A stretch of 22,851 bases of DNA, taken from positions 1 to 22,851 of the forward strand of contig CANFNN010000011.1 in assembly GCA_947448095.1 (NCBI GenBank), given 5' to 3'. Numbering within the stretch: position 1 is the stretch's first letter; each line of letters starts with the position of its first letter. The notes under the pieces were generated by a model, which saw only the letters and a program-made list of their open reading frames with translations, searched no databases and was not told the DNA's origin. Source of the stretch: Bacteriovoracaceae bacterium. GTDB lineage: Bacteria > Bdellovibrionota > Bacteriovoracia > Bacteriovoracales > Bacteriovoracaceae. This document shows positions 21,491 to 22,851 of this stretch, piece by piece. The position numbers were made by a program, and so were the translations under genes.

Positions 21491-22851
21491 CTAATACAGA
21501 TGAACTTCTGTGACGGGCTTATAACCCAGAAGATGGTTATAGAATTGGCGGGCTGAGATCTTTAACTGATCTTTAAAATAGGTCTCTTCACGTGTAGCAA
21601 GATCTGACTGGATCTGTTTAAGCAGACGCTTTTTGAGAAGCTCCATGTGCTCTTGGGCCATTAAAGGCAATCCGGCAGTGGTGACTTCCATAAGCCCCAT
21701 GCTTCTGTGATAACTGATAAAGACAGCACCTTGAGTCGCCATTTTTCTTCGTTGAGAGATTTGAGTCTTTTCAATTTCAAGACTTTTTCCATGAATAAGT
21801 CGTGGCTCTTTAACGTCATGATCTTCAATTTTAATGGTGCCTTCACCCAGAATTACCTCTTGGTAATTATGAATGGTATGGACTGAAATTTGCGGATAAT
21901 CTTTTTTGATAAATTCAGCATGCTTTTTAAGCATGTAGCTCTCCCCGTGAATAGGAAAGTAGAAATTCGGCGCAAAATTATTTAAAAGAATTTTTAAGTC
22001 TTCTTTTCCCGGATGACCAGAGGCATGGATCAGATGATCATAAGCTGTTACAATTTCAGCACCAAATTGAGTTAATTTGTTATAGATGCGAAAGATTTTC
22101 TTTTCATTGCCTGGAATGACTTTGGAACTAAAGATCACGACATCACCTGGTCTTGGTTTGAAATTTCCATCTTCTCCAAAACTAAATCGGCGAAGAGCAC
22201 TTAAGAAATCTCCCTGACAACCAGAGAGGAAAATAAGCATTTTTCCCGACTGACCTTTGACCTGGTCCGGTAAAAATAAATCATCAGCAGTAATTTCTGT
22301 ATGGCCTGATTCGCGTGCGGCTTCCATGTAAGTCCAAAGCGATCGCCCCATGACGACGATCTTTCGGCCTGAAGCTTTAGCCATTTTAGCGATGGCATTC
22401 ATACGGTGAACGTTTGAGGCAAATAAAGTGATAAATAATCGATCTTCCGGTCGATTAATCAGAAATTCTAAATCCGCATGGAGTTCATTTTCTGACGTAG
22501 TTTTACCGTCATAAATGACGTTCGTACTATCAATGAAGTAAGCCGTTTGAACACATTCAGAGAGTTTCTGGCTTATGGTTTTAAAATCAATGGGAAGTTC
22601 GTGTTTAGAGCCCAGATCGACTTTAAAATCCGAGATATAAAGTGCACCCCATTTACGGTCTTTAGACCTGACGATAAGCCCACTCGTTTCAGGGATAGAG
22701 TGATTTACATGAACCGGAGTAATATCCACATTTTTAAAAGATAATTCCTGGCCAGGAGTATATATCTGATAATTCATGCTGATTTTATGCTCTTCCAGTT
22801 TTCTCTGAATCAAATGGAGCGTAAAAGGTGTGACCCAAACGGTGAGATCTG
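21491..22851 (-). CDS. rnj: Ribonuclease J (metallo-beta-lactamase/beta-CASP), N-terminus outside window
   Basis: The frame stays open to the window end, so 452 residues are visible and the first 100 or so, including the HxHxDH zinc motif, lie beyond. The visible start VWVTPFTLHLIQRKLEEH matches the RNase J pattern, with no true start here. Recognisable motifs are VNHSIPETSG, SDFKVD (usually GDFKFD, metal-bridging Asp), FIDSTN, SGCQGDFLSALRRFSFG (usually TGSQGE), SSKVIPGNEKK of beta-CASP, HASGHPGKEDLK, and FPIHGESYML, the conserved PVHGE-type motif. The C-terminus ends GYKPVTEVHLY. RNase J has 5'-3' exonuclease and endonuclease activity in mRNA decay. The total length would be near the usual 555. 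It is upstream of, and may be co-transcribed with, the zinc-finger gene. Confidence 0.9.
   Translation of the reverse strand, partial: DLTVWVTPFTLHLIQRKLEEHKISMNYQIYTPGQELSFKNVDITPVHVNHSIPETSGLIVRSKDRKWGALYISDFKVDLGSKHELPIDFKTISQKLSECVQTAYFIDSTNVIYDGKTTSENELHADLEFLINRPEDRLFITLFASNVHRMNAIAKMAKASGRKIVVMGRSLWTYMEAARESGHTEITADDLFLPDQVKGQSGKMLIFLSGCQGDFLSALRRFSFGEDGNFKPRPGDVVIFSSKVIPGNEKKIFRIYNKLTQFGAEIVTAYDHLIHASGHPGKEDLKILLNNFAPNFYFPIHGESYMLKKHAEFIKKDYPQISVHTIHNYQEVILGEGTIKIEDHDVKEPRLIHGKSLEIEKTQISQRRKMATQGAVFISYHRSMGLMEVTTAGLPLMAQEHMELLKKRLLKQIQSDLATREETYFKDQLKISARQFYNHLLGYKPVTEVHLY

Noticed and set aside
22811..22813. TTG at 22813 as the RNase J start
   Set aside because: The frame stays open to the window end and the upstream residues (VWVTPFTLH) match RNase J, so the gene is cut by the window edge.
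1..22851. Mobile elements, CRISPR, tRNA/rRNA genes, prophage, attachment sites
   Set aside because: No direct-repeat arrays, transposase or integrase motifs, or tRNA-like cloverleaf regions were seen; intergenic space is too small for most of these.

Overview
The window is an AT-rich (roughly 40% G+C by eye), gene-dense bacterial chromosome segment. It carries 21 tightly packed genes on the + strand (positions 1-20784) and two genes on the - strand (20815-22851) that converge on them. The gene content points to the Bdellovibrionota, most likely a Bacteriovorax/Halobacteriovorax-like member (class Bacteriovoracia). The signs are a myxobacterial-type MglA polarity GTPase beside a Roadblock MglB-like partner, a PASTA-bearing FtsI, an RNase J, and meso-diaminopimelate-type MurE, all in an AT-rich genome. 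This placement is inference from gene content, not from a marker-gene comparison.

Region by region: (1) 1-1868 holds the dnaX (3' part)-ybaB-recR replication/repair trio. (2) 1868-2951 is an mglB-mglA two-gene cell-polarity module. (3) 2973-4263 encodes a DksA-family transcription factor and a methylthioadenosine phosphorylase. (4) 4263-20784 is an essentially complete division and cell-wall (dcw) cluster: rsmH-ftsL-ftsI-murE-murF-mraY-murD-ftsW-murG-murC-murB-ftsQ-ftsA-ftsZ. It is closed by a symmetrical, probably bidirectional terminator. The usual first gene, mraZ, is absent, and the cluster is joined to mtnP by a one-base overlap. (5) 20815-22851 on the - strand holds a small membrane protein with a B-box-like zinc finger and the C-terminal three quarters or so of an RNase J, cut by the window end.

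Almost every + strand junction is an overlap or a gap under 50 bases, so long co-transcripts and translational coupling are likely. The dcw genes together build UDP-MurNAc-pentapeptide (MurB, C, D, E, F), convert it to lipid II (MraY, MurG), polymerise and cross-link it at the septum (FtsW, FtsI), and organise the divisome (FtsL, FtsQ, FtsA, FtsZ).

The most unusual content is inside these ordinary-looking genes. MurD has lost most of its ATP/Mg-site residues, including the P-loop lysine (to Arg) and the carbamylated lysine (to Ala). MurF has Glu where the carbamylated lysine should be. MurB has Cys where the catalytic Ser is expected. FtsQ has no cytoplasmic tail and looks as if it starts with a cleavable signal peptide. 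DksA has changed coiled-coil tip residues. A 17-bp hairpin ends one base before the ftsW start codon. No RNA genes, mobile elements, CRISPR arrays or attachment sites were seen, and there is no gene-free stretch above 300 bases.
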